This document shows positions 18,071 through 25,638 of a stretch of 47,185 bases of DNA, in pieces. Under the pieces are notes generated by a model that searched no databases, was not told the origin of the DNA, and was given only the letters and a program-made list of their open reading frames with translations. The position numbers were made by a program, and so were the translations under genes. This stretch comes from Candidatus Pelagibacterales bacterium (GTDB taxonomy: Bacteria > Pseudomonadota > Alphaproteobacteria > Pelagibacterales > AG-422-B15). Within the stretch, counting starts at the first letter, position 1; each line of letters starts with the position of its first letter. The DNA is taken from positions 1-47,185 of the forward strand of contig JAONQW010000007.1 of NCBI GenBank assembly GCA_028412835.1, written 5' to 3'.

Positions 18071-19716
18071 TAGTTTGAAGTAAGTAATCTTCGAGCTATA
18101 ACATCAGCTTGCATTTCTGCAGCACCTTCAAAAATATTTAAGATTCTTGAGTCACATAGAAGTCTACTAATTGGATATTCTAATGCAAAGCCGTTCCCAC
18201 CATGAATTTGTAAAGAGTTGTCTGAAGTTGCCCACGCTACTCTAGCACCTAGAAGTTTTGCCATCCCTGCCTCTAAATCACATCTATTACCTTTATCTTT
18301 TTCTCTTGCAGAAAAGTAAGTAAGTTGTCTTGCGGCCATTATTTCAGTTACCATTGAGGTAACTTTTGATGAAACTCTCGGAAATTCATATATTGATTTG
18401 CCAAATTGATTTCTATCAAGAGCATATTGCATACCAGTTTCCATTGCCGATTGAGCTACACCAACTGCCCTTGCAGCTGTTTGAATTCTAGCAGACTCAA
18501 AAGTTTCCATTAATTGTTTGAAACCTTTTCCTTCTTCACCACCAAGGAGATTTTCACCTTTGACTTTAAAATCATCAAATGCAATTTCATATTCCTTCAT
18601 TCCTCTGTAGCCAAGAACTTCTATTTCACCACCAGACATACCTTCACTAGGGAACATATTGTCGTCATCTCCTCGCTCTTTTTCAGCTAAAAACATTGAT
18701 AGTCCTTTATATCCTTTTTCATCTGGAACAGATCTTGCCATTAGCGTCATTAGATCACTACGCGCCCCATGTGTAATCCAAGTTTTATTTCCAGTTATTG
18801 AATATTCATCTCCATTTTTAACTGCACGAGTTTTAAGTGAAGCTAAATCAGAGCCAGTATTAGGCTCAGAAAAAACAGCAGCAGGAAGTATTTCACCAGA
18901 GGCAATTTTTGGAAGCCACTTTTTCTTTTGTTCTTCAGTTCCACCAATTAATAACAACTCTGAAGAAATATCAGTTCTAGTTCCTAGGGATCCAATGCCG
19001 ATGTAGCCACGCGCAAGCTCTTCAGTTACCACACACATAGAAAGCTTATTCATTCCAAGACCACCGTATTCCTCGGGTATAGTTAGTCCAAAAATACCTA
19101 AGTCGGCCATCTTGTTAATAACGTCCATTGGAATCAATTCATCTTTTAGATGCCATTCATGTGCATATGGAGCCACATCATCTTCAACAAATTTTTTAAA
19201 CTCTTGAATAATCATTGTAGAGGTATCATCAAGACCTAAGTTACCAAAGTTTTTGCTTGAAAAATTATGTTGTAATATGTCAGCAAGCTTTAATCTATCA
19301 GCAGCTTCATTACCATTAAGCATCAGATCTTTAACAGAGCTAGTCGATAGCTCTGTTAATAAACCATTTTTTAACCCAAGATCTTGAGGCCTAGCATATT
19401 CCAATTGTGACATAGGAATACCATGCCATAATTGAGTTAAGTATTCTGAGAATGCAAACTGCAATATAAGCTGTTCTGTTTCTAGAAAGTTATTTTCACT
19501 TTCAAGTCTTTCTGCCCAATTTAATAATTCAGTAAGAGTAGCTTTATAGGTTGCTATCCAAGCTAAGCTATGAGCTGCGTGCTGCTCTTTAGCCATTAGT
19601 TGTTTAGATACTGTACCATCGTCCATCACAAGCTTTTTAACTTGCTCTTTAGCTGCGTCAGTATACCTGTTGATAGACTCTAAAGAATCTCTACACTTAA
19701 TTAATAAATTATCCAT
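18070..19716 (-). CDS. mcd: Methylsuccinyl-CoA dehydrogenase (acyl-CoA dehydrogenase family)
   Basis: FAD enzyme expected to oxidise (2S)-methylsuccinyl-CoA to mesaconyl-CoA in the ethylmalonyl-CoA pathway. The 548 residues are an acyl-CoA dehydrogenase with an extra N-terminal helical region of about 160 residues, as in known Mcd proteins. The core has FGLTIPEEYGGLG, FSEPNTGSDLASLKT, GNKTWITHG and the catalytic glutamate Glu530 in FEGAAEMQ. It begins 5 nt after the ccr stop. The assignment over a generic long-chain enzyme rests on the N-terminal extension plus ccr and ecm next door. Electrons should go to EtfAB of the same operon. Confidence 0.88.
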   Translation of the reverse strand: MDNLLIKCRDSLESINRYTDAAKEQVKKLVMDDGTVSKQLMAKEQHAAHSLAWIATYKATLTELLNWAERLESENNFLETEQLILQFAFSEYLTQLWHGIPMSQLEYARPQDLGLKNGLLTELSTSSVKDLMLNGNEAADRLKLADILQHNFSSKNFGNLGLDDTSTMIIQEFKKFVEDDVAPYAHEWHLKDELIPMDVINKMADLGIFGLTIPEEYGGLGMNKLSMCVVTEELARGYIGIGSLGTRTDISSELLLIGGTEEQKKKWLPKIASGEILPAAVFSEPNTGSDLASLKTRAVKNGDEYSITGNKTWITHGARSDLMTLMARSVPDEKGYKGLSMFLAEKERGDDDNMFPSEGMSGGEIEVLGYRGMKEYEIAFDDFKVKGENLLGGEEGKGFKQLMETFESARIQTAARAVGVAQSAMETGMQYALDRNQFGKSIYEFPRVSSKVTSMVTEIMAARQLTYFSAREKDKGNRCDLEAGMAKLLGARVAWATSDNSLQIHGGNGFALEYPISRLLCDSRILNIFEGAAEMQADVIARRLLTSN

Positions 19717-19721
19717 TATAT

Positions 19722-20963
19722 TTATTCTTCCTTGATTGTTTTTAATCCTTCTTCAAGAGCGCCAACTAGAACTGCCATATTCCCAGCTTTGTGCTCATTA
19801 TTAAACATTTTTTCATGAGCAAAAGGAATTTTATCCCATTCAAAAACCTCTGACATACATGGATCAATAGCACCATCTAATACTAGATTATTTGCTGCAT
19901 GAGCTTGTTTTGAGTTTCCAAAATGTGAACCTTGAAGTCTTTTACTGTGCATCCATAAATACCTTGCATCAAGAGTAAGATTATAACCTGTAGTACCAGC
20001 ACATATAACGACCATACCACCTCTTTTGACTATAAACATAGAAACGGGAACTGTTGTTTCCCCAGGATGTTCAAATACCATATCAACGTTTTTGCCTTTG
20101 CCAGTAAATTCCCATAACGCTTTTCCAAATTTTCTAACTTCCTTCATATAATTACCATATGCTTCTGCATCATCGATATCAGGATGCTCACCCCAACAAT
20201 TAAAGTCTTTTCTATTTAGAACTCCAACTGCTCCAAGGCTTTTTACATATTCAGCTTTTGAATTATCTGAAATTATTCCAATAGGTTTAGCACCAACAGT
20301 TTTTGCTAATTGGACTGCAAAACTTCCAAGCCCACCAGAGGCGCCCCAGATTAAAACATACTGACCTGGTTTTAGCTCATGTGGAGCATGACCAAATAAC
20401 ATTCTATATGCAGTAACAAGAGTTAAGTTATAACAGCCACTTTCTTCCCAAGATAATTGGGGTGGCTTTTTCATTAACTGATGCGCTTGCACAGCAGTAA
20501 ACTGAGCAAAGGTACCGTCGGCAGTTTCATATCCAAACACTTTATTAGTTTCAGATAGCATTGGCTCTCCACCATTAACTTCGACATCCTCATGATCCCA
20601 TGTCATTGCATGAACAACAATTTCATCTCCAACTTTCCATTTTTTTACATCTGAACCAACCTTCCATACAATTCCAGAAGCATCAGATCCAGCTATGTGA
20701 TAATCTTTTTTTGTTACATCAAGAACAGAAATTGGCTTTCCAAGACCAGCCCAAACTCCATTGTAATTTACACCCGCTGCCATAACAAAAACCAACACAT
20801 CATTAGGTCCAATCTCAGGAACATCAAATTCTTCTGCTTGGAAAGATTGCATTGGATTACCATGCCTATCTTTTCTGATTACCCACGCGTGCATTTTTTT
20901 TGGAACAAATCCAAGAGGTGGAACCTCACCGATTGGATAAATATCTTTTTCTTCAGTAGTCAT
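19722..20963 (-). CDS. ccr: Crotonyl-CoA carboxylase/reductase
   Basis: NADPH-dependent reductive carboxylation of crotonyl-CoA to ethylmalonyl-CoA, the key CO2-fixing step of the pathway. The 413-residue MDR enzyme has AGSDASGIVWKVG near 91-103, GASGGLGSFAVQLAK for NADPH, and the regions tied to CO2 binding in studied Ccr enzymes: NYN (66-68), GYET (144-147) and GSHFGN near 355. These distinguish it from plain enoyl-thioester reductases. A strong ribosome site (AGGAG) lies 9-10 nt before the ATG. It is divergent from ecm across a 188-bp region holding a tandem duplication. Confidence 0.95.
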   Translation of the reverse strand: MTTEEKDIYPIGEVPPLGFVPKKMHAWVIRKDRHGNPMQSFQAEEFDVPEIGPNDVLVFVMAAGVNYNGVWAGLGKPISVLDVTKKDYHIAGSDASGIVWKVGSDVKKWKVGDEIVVHAMTWDHEDVEVNGGEPMLSETNKVFGYETADGTFAQFTAVQAHQLMKKPPQLSWEESGCYNLTLVTAYRMLFGHAPHELKPGQYVLIWGASGGLGSFAVQLAKTVGAKPIGIISDNSKAEYVKSLGAVGVLNRKDFNCWGEHPDIDDAEAYGNYMKEVRKFGKALWEFTGKGKNVDMVFEHPGETTVPVSMFIVKRGGMVVICAGTTGYNLTLDARYLWMHSKRLQGSHFGNSKQAHAANNLVLDGAIDPCMSEVFEWDKIPFAHEKMFNNEHKAGNMAVLVGALEEGLKTIKEE

Positions 20964-21012
20964 TATCTTGTCTCCTAATATGAAATTTATTCGAAATATA
21001 GCCTAATTTAAT

Positions 21013-21108
21013 CTTTTTTCTAGGCTTATAGCCAGTTTGAAAATAAATTTATATACAGTTCTTTTTTCTCGGTTTATAGCCAGTTTGTTGTTATTAATAT
21101 ATGAAGTA
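21013..21108. repeat. 48-bp tandem duplication in the ccr/ecm intergenic region
   Basis: Unit 1 is 21013-21060 and unit 2 is 21061-21108. The first 27 bases of each agree at 25 positions and share TTATAGCCAGTTTG. The last 21 bases agree less well (about half), but keep a TATAT-x-x-AGT core. Unit 1 contains the interrupted palindrome GGCT-TAT-AGCC, and unit 2 a one-mismatch version. The conserved part of unit 2 ends on the candidate ecm -35, so these look like paired operator sites for a regulator of ccr and ecm. Confidence 0.75.
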
Positions 21109-21112
21109 TAAA
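21085..21112 (+). promoter_or_regulatory. Candidate ecm promoter
   Basis: TTGTTG (21085-21090), 16 nt, then TATAAA (21107-21112), about 40 bp before the ecm ATG. The -35 is weak, which would suit an activated promoter. The conserved repeat half ending at 21087 overlaps it. A ribosome site AAGGA lies 7 nt before the start codon. I found no equally convincing promoter for ccr on the other strand. Confidence 0.45.
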
Positions 21113-21151
21113 TAAAACAAAAAAATAGAAAAACAAGCGCAAGGACTAAAA

Positions 21152-23119
21152 ATGACTGATAAACCCTGGTTAATCCGTACATATGCAGGACACTCAACTG
21201 CAAAAAAGTCTAATGAGCTATATCTTAACAACCTTTCTAAAGGACAGACGGGATTATCCATAGCTTTTGATTTACCCACACAGACTGGCTATGACAGTGA
21301 CCATGTACTTGCAAGTGGCGAAGTTGGAAAAGTAGGCGTTCCAATAAGTCATATAGGAGATATGAGAACTTTATTAAATCAAATCCCCTTAGATCAAATG
21401 AATACTTCAATGACTATCAATTCTACAGCTGCTTGGTTATTAAGTCTGTATATTGCTTTAGCTGATGAGCAGAATATTGATCGCAATAAATTACAAGGCA
21501 CAACTCAAAACGATATAATTAAGGAATACCTTTCTAGAGGCACCCATGTCTTTCCTCCAGCACCAAGCCTTAGACTTATATCTGATATGATTACATTTAC
21601 TTACACAGAACTACCAAAATGGAATCCAGTAAATATATGTTCTTATCATTTACAAGAAGTGGGTGCTAAGCCTGTTCAAGAACTAGCATTTGCATTATCA
21701 ACTGCCGTTGCATATTTGGATAGAGTTAAAGAGTCTGGTGTACTTTCATCAGATGAATTTGAAAATGTTGTTGGTCGAATAAGTTTCTTTGTTAATTCAG
21801 GAATTAAATTTATCACTGAAATGTGCAAAATGAGGGCATTTGTTGATTTATGGGATGAGATTACTAGTAAACGATATAAAGTTAAGAATCCAAAAAATAG
21901 AAGATTTAGATATGGCGTTCAAGTGAATAGCTTGGGTTTAACGGAGCAACAACCAGAAAATAACGTATACCGAATTCTAATTGAAATGATGGCAGTGGTT
22001 CTATCAAAAGATGCTCGAGCTAGAGCTGTTCAACTTCCAGCGTGGAATGAAGCACTAGGATTACCTCGACCATGGGATCAACAGTGGTCATTAAGACTTC
22101 AACAAATTTTAGCTTATGAAACTGATCTTCTTGAATTTGAAGATCTATTTAATGGATCTAAAGTTGTAGAAGAGAAGGTTGAACAGATGAAAGCTGAAGC
22201 AAGAAAAGAATTTGATCATATTCAATCAATGGGGGGAGCAGTTGCAGGCATTGAAAATAGCTACCTAAAACAAGAATTAGTCAATTCAAACAAAGAAAGA
22301 ATTCAGAATATTAATGATGGTGAACAAATAGTAGTTGGAGTAAATAAATTTATAGAAACTGAAAATTCACCATTAACGGCAAACGACAGTGGGATTGAAA
22401 GTATTGACTCTGGAGTTGAAGCAGAGCAAATCAAGGCTTTAAATGAATGGCGTAAAAATCGTGATCAATCACTAGTTGATAAATCTCTAGCTAATTTAAA
22501 GTTAGCTGCAGAGTCAGATACCAATATAATGCATGCTTCTGTAGAAGCTGCAAAAGCTGGAGTTACAACTGGCGAATGGACTAATGTGATGCGAGAAGTA
22601 TTTGGAGAATTTAGAGCTCCTACTGGCATTACTCAAAATTTAAAAACCACAACAAATAATGACTATTTAGAGATTAAAAAAAGAGTTGATGCACTATCAA
22701 ATAAGACTGGTAGAAGAATAAAGTTTTTAGTTGGTAAGCCCGGTTTAGATGGTCATTCAAGTGGAGCTGAGCAAATTGCTGTAAGCGCTAGTGATTGTGG
22801 AATGGATGTATTGTACGAGGGAATTAGATTAACGCCCCAACAAATTGTTAAGTCTTCAGTTGAAGAAGACGTTCATATTATAGGTTTATCGATTTTATCT
22901 GGATCTCACATACAGCTTGTTGGAGAAATAATGTCTGAATTAAAGAAAAATAAAATTGATAATATTCCACTTATTGTTGGTGGAATAATACCTATAGAGG
23001 ATGAAAAAATATTAAAATCACAAGGTGTTACGGCGGTCTATACGCCTAAGGACTATCAATTAAAAGATATTATGGCAGACATAGTTAGTATTGTTGAAAA
23101 AAATATTAGCTTAAATTAA
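21152..23119 (+). CDS. ecm: Ethylmalonyl-CoA mutase
   Basis: Adenosylcobalamin-dependent mutase converting (2R)-ethylmalonyl-CoA to methylsuccinyl-CoA. The 655 residues combine the acyl-CoA mutase barrel (RTYAGHSTA and FDLPTQTGYDSDH near the N-terminus) with a C-terminal B12 domain, whose GLDGHSSG supplies the axial ligand His535. It lacks the roughly 60 N-terminal residues of the Mcm in this window and has NSLGLTEQQPENN where Mcm has [17 protein letters not shown], as expected for the Ecm clade. Divergent placement from ccr-mcd confirms the pathway. The esterase gene follows 2 nt later. Confidence 0.94.
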   Translation: MTDKPWLIRTYAGHSTAKKSNELYLNNLSKGQTGLSIAFDLPTQTGYDSDHVLASGEVGKVGVPISHIGDMRTLLNQIPLDQMNTSMTINSTAAWLLSLYIALADEQNIDRNKLQGTTQNDIIKEYLSRGTHVFPPAPSLRLISDMITFTYTELPKWNPVNICSYHLQEVGAKPVQELAFALSTAVAYLDRVKESGVLSSDEFENVVGRISFFVNSGIKFITEMCKMRAFVDLWDEITSKRYKVKNPKNRRFRYGVQVNSLGLTEQQPENNVYRILIEMMAVVLSKDARARAVQLPAWNEALGLPRPWDQQWSLRLQQILAYETDLLEFEDLFNGSKVVEEKVEQMKAEARKEFDHIQSMGGAVAGIENSYLKQELVNSNKERIQNINDGEQIVVGVNKFIETENSPLTANDSGIESIDSGVEAEQIKALNEWRKNRDQSLVDKSLANLKLAAESDTNIMHASVEAAKAGVTTGEWTNVMREVFGEFRAPTGITQNLKTTTNNDYLEIKKRVDALSNKTGRRIKFLVGKPGLDGHSSGAEQIAVSASDCGMDVLYEGIRLTPQQIVKSSVEEDVHIIGLSILSGSHIQLVGEIMSELKKNKIDNIPLIVGGIIPIEDEKILKSQGVTAVYTPKDYQLKDIMADIVSIVEKNISLN

Positions 23120-23121
23120 AA

Positions 23122-23763
23122 ATGATTAGTGGACCAATTATAGAACCTTCAAGTGGCTTGCCTCCTAAACAATTAATTATTTTTGTTCATGGTTATGGAG
23201 CTGATGGTAATGATCTTATTGGTTTAGCAAGTTATTTCCAAAGCGTATTACCAGATGCTATCTTTTTATCACCACATGCTCCTGAGGCTTGCTCAATGAA
23301 TCCTGCAGGATATCAATGGTTTGATCTAACATCTACAGACCCAGCTGTTTTATGGAATAAAATTTTAGTTGCAGCAGATCATTTAAATGAATTTATTGAT
23401 GCCAAGCTTTTGGAGTATAATTTATCAGAAGAAAACCTAGCACTAGTTGGTTTTAGTCAAGGCACAATGATGTCACTACATGTGGGATTGCGACGTAACA
23501 AACCTATGGGTGCAGTATTAGGGTATTCAGGAAAACTGATTGGTGCTGAATTACTTAAAACTGATTTAATTTCTAAACCATCAATTTATTTAATTCATGG
23601 TGATCAAGATCCTATGGTACCTTTCCAAGAAACACTTAGTGCTGAAAAAGCTTTAAAAGAATATGGAGTTGATGTAACAACTCATATTTCAAAATACACT
23701 CAACATTCTATAGCTGAAGATGGATTGCGTATAGGAGTAGATTTTTTAAAAGTTAGATTATAA
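23122..23763 (+). CDS. Phospholipase/carboxylesterase family hydrolase
   Basis: 213-residue alpha/beta hydrolase of the Abhydrolase_2 type. Visible landmarks are FVHGYGADGNDL (oxyanion region), GFSQG with the nucleophile serine near residue 115, HGDQDPMVP with the acid, and the C-terminal histidine in TQHSIAEDG. Likely a cytoplasmic carboxylesterase; it has no signal peptide. The substrate is unknown. It starts 2 nt after ecm, so it is cotranscribed with it; a thioesterase role in CoA metabolism is possible but unproven. Confidence 0.85.
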   Translation: MISGPIIEPSSGLPPKQLIIFVHGYGADGNDLIGLASYFQSVLPDAIFLSPHAPEACSMNPAGYQWFDLTSTDPAVLWNKILVAADHLNEFIDAKLLEYNLSEENLALVGFSQGTMMSLHVGLRRNKPMGAVLGYSGKLIGAELLKTDLISKPSIYLIHGDQDPMVPFQETLSAEKALKEYGVDVTTHISKYTQHSIAEDGLRIGVDFLKVRL

Positions 23764-23777
23764 AATTTATTAATAAA

Positions 23778-24305
23778 CTATATTTTTTCTGCAACAAACA
23801 CTGCAGCCTGTGTAGTTTTTCTTAAAACTTGCTTTAAAATTTTATAAGCAAATGCTTGTTGTGAACCATGTTCAATGGCCGCTTGCTTATGAGCTTCTTC
23901 ATCTGCTTGAAATTTTTTAATCTTGCTCTGAAGCAAAGGGTCTATACCCTCCAATAAATCAATCTGATCCTGGTAATGCTCAACAATTACTTCTTCAACA
24001 GCCTCTGTACATGTGTAAGCAGCCTTAGATCCCATAATTGCTGTTGATAGGCCAATAGCTGTAGCTCCAACCTCCCAAATTGGGCCAAGTATAGTAGGTC
24101 TAACATTACGTTTTTTTATTTCATCATTAAAATAATCAAGATGTTCTTGTTCCTCCTCAGCCATTCTAGAGATCTCTTTTACATCATCATGCTTACCCAA
24201 AAATTCAAAAACTTTCTTTTGAGCACTATAAATTTTTTGGGCACCCAATTCACCAGCTTGATTAACTCTGATTATTCTAGATAGTAATTTATGTTTGGCA
24301 TTCAT
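23778..24305 (-). CDS. coq7: Demethoxyubiquinone hydroxylase
   Basis: Di-iron monooxygenase of a late ubiquinone hydroxylation (C6). The 175 residues contain the carboxylate-bridged di-iron motifs: RVNQAGELGAQKIY near the N-terminus, EEEQEHLDYF, TEAVEEVIVEHYQDQ and DEEAHKQAAIEHG. This short bacterial/mitochondrial Coq7 type is found in alphaproteobacteria. It overlaps dsbB by 4 nt (ATGA), forming yqaA-dsbB-coq7 on the minus strand. Its presence implies aerobic ubiquinone-based respiration, consistent with ETF use. Confidence 0.94.
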   Translation of the reverse strand: MNAKHKLLSRIIRVNQAGELGAQKIYSAQKKVFEFLGKHDDVKEISRMAEEEQEHLDYFNDEIKKRNVRPTILGPIWEVGATAIGLSTAIMGSKAAYTCTEAVEEVIVEHYQDQIDLLEGIDPLLQSKIKKFQADEEAHKQAAIEHGSQQAFAYKILKQVLRKTTQAAVFVAEKI

Positions 24306-24784
24306 GAACTTTTATATAATACGATTATATTAAAAATCAAAAGCAAAGTCATGGCTAATACATTCAACTCAGCAATTGAGATTAAATTAAATAATAAAGT
24401 AGGTTCATCACATCTAATTATAGGCATATTCATAATTTGTGCAGACAATGTTTCTATATCTAAAGCTGTATTTTGACTTGAGCATTCTGACGTACCAACC
24501 CAAAATTTTCTTTCAATTCCAACGTGATAAATAGAATATAGAACCCCAATAAATGCTGTAGAAATAATCGATAATTTAATAATTAAGGTTTTAATTAAAT
24601 GATTAGAATTAATAAAAAGATTTATTGTCGCAAAGATACCTATTAAATAATAAGGATATCTCTCCTTGATACACATATCACATGGAATCATCCCGAAAAA
24701 ATATTGGAGCACATATACAATCACTAGTACTATGATTGAAATAATAAGATTAGTTAAAATATAATTCTTAAAAAAAATATGCAT
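24302..24784 (-). CDS. dsbB: Disulfide bond formation protein B
   Basis: Inner-membrane quinone reductase that reoxidises DsbA. The 160 residues have four predicted membrane segments. The first periplasmic loop carries Cys35-x-x-Cys38 (PCDMC) and the second has Cys101 and Cys125, the two redox pairs of DsbB. Length is typical of the shorter alphaproteobacterial form. The start overlaps the stop of the YqaA-like gene by one base. No dsbA is present in the window. Confidence 0.9.
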   Translation of the reverse strand: MHIFFKNYILTNLIISIIVLVIVYVLQYFFGMIPCDMCIKERYPYYLIGIFATINLFINSNHLIKTLIIKLSIISTAFIGVLYSIYHVGIERKFWVGTSECSSQNTALDIETLSAQIMNMPIIRCDEPTLLFNLISIAELNVLAMTLLLIFNIIVLYKSS

Positions 24785-25386
24785 TAGATAATAATTTTAT
24801 AAATAAAATAAAATATCAAAACAATACCTAATATACAAAATGAAATTAAGTTTAGTTTTTTATCAATAGTATTAATTACTTTTTCGCCATATTTCCACAC
24901 TAAGAATCCTACTAAATAAAATCTTAAACCTCTTGATAAAATAGCAGCAATTAAAAAATTCCAAAATGGAATACTCAATGCACCACTTGTAAGTGTAATA
25001 ATTTTAAATGGTAGTGGAGTAAAGCCACCAATAAAAACATATATAAAACCAAATTCATTAATTTGATCTTTAAAGAATAAAAAATGATGAGAATAATCAT
25101 AAAAATTAATGATCGGATTTACTACAGAGTCAAAAAATAATAATCCTAAATAATAAGCGGTTATACCTCCTAAGATAGAACCAATGAAAGAATAAAAAGC
25201 GATTCTAAATACTTTTGATCGCTCTGATAGCATCATAGGCACCATAAATATTTCTTGTGGTAGAGGAAAAATTATAGCTTCGACGTAGCCAATAAAAAAA
25301 ATAAATGGCATTGCGAACCGTGTATTAGAAAAAGATTTAATTTGATTATCTATTAAATTTTTAACGAAATTAAATACTTTTCTCAT
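24784..25386 (-). CDS. YqaA/DedA-like VTT-domain membrane protein
   Basis: 200 residues with several hydrophobic segments. The central region carries the SNARE-associated/VTT signatures: FPLPQEIFMVPMMLS near 57-71, GSILGGITAYYLG and GGFTPLPFKIITLTSG. This matches the YqaA branch of DedA-like proteins, implicated in lipid scrambling or membrane homeostasis. It is first in the yqaA-dsbB-coq7 unit. Upstream of it are 150 bp shared with tRNA-Leu; there ATTTGAA-ACTGG-TTCAAAT at 25485-25503 is a perfect 7-bp inverted repeat. Confidence 0.82.
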   Translation of the reverse strand: MRKVFNFVKNLIDNQIKSFSNTRFAMPFIFFIGYVEAIIFPLPQEIFMVPMMLSERSKVFRIAFYSFIGSILGGITAYYLGLLFFDSVVNPIINFYDYSHHFLFFKDQINEFGFIYVFIGGFTPLPFKIITLTSGALSIPFWNFLIAAILSRGLRFYLVGFLVWKYGEKVINTIDKKLNLISFCILGIVLIFYFIYKIII

Positions 25387-25536
25387 AGCTAATATCAGTT
25401 TTTTAAGTGTTCATAGTATATCTACGAGGAAAATAAAACTATGGTTATCATCAATACAATTATTTCTTATTTATGAGCGGAATTATTTGAAACTGGTTCA
25501 AATTAGTCATAGTTTACGATTAATTATATTAAATAT

Positions 25537-25621
25537 GGGGGTATGGCGGAATTGGTAGACGCGCCAGACTCAAAATCTGGTGACTTCGGTCGTCTCGGTT
25601 CGACTCCGAGTATCCCCACCA
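25537..25621 (+). tRNA. tRNA-Leu (anticodon CAA)
   Basis: 85 nt folding as a class II tRNA. The acceptor is GGGGGTA with TATCCCC (25611-25617), the discriminator is A, and CCA is encoded. The D-loop is GGCGGAATTGGTAGACGC. The anticodon arm is CCAGA-CTCAAAA-TCTGG with anticodon CAA at 25571-25573, reading UUG leucine codons. There is a variable arm, and the T-loop is GGTTCGACTCC. The pabB start codon is only 17 nt beyond the CCA end, so the tRNA and pabB are probably cotranscribed. Confidence 0.97.
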
Positions 25622-25638
25622 AATTAGAATAATAAAAA

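Noticed and set aside
18070-19716. Generic medium/long-chain acyl-CoA dehydrogenase
   Set aside because: The N-terminal extension and position directly after ccr and opposite ecm fit methylsuccinyl-CoA dehydrogenase better.
21003-21279. Short minus-strand frames in the ccr/ecm gap
   Set aside because: They run through the tandem repeat and the start of ecm, have no ribosome site and no recognisable motif.
23757-23795. Terminator between the esterase gene and coq7
   Set aside because: TTTATTAATAAA is palindromic but purely AT, with no GC stem; too weak to call.
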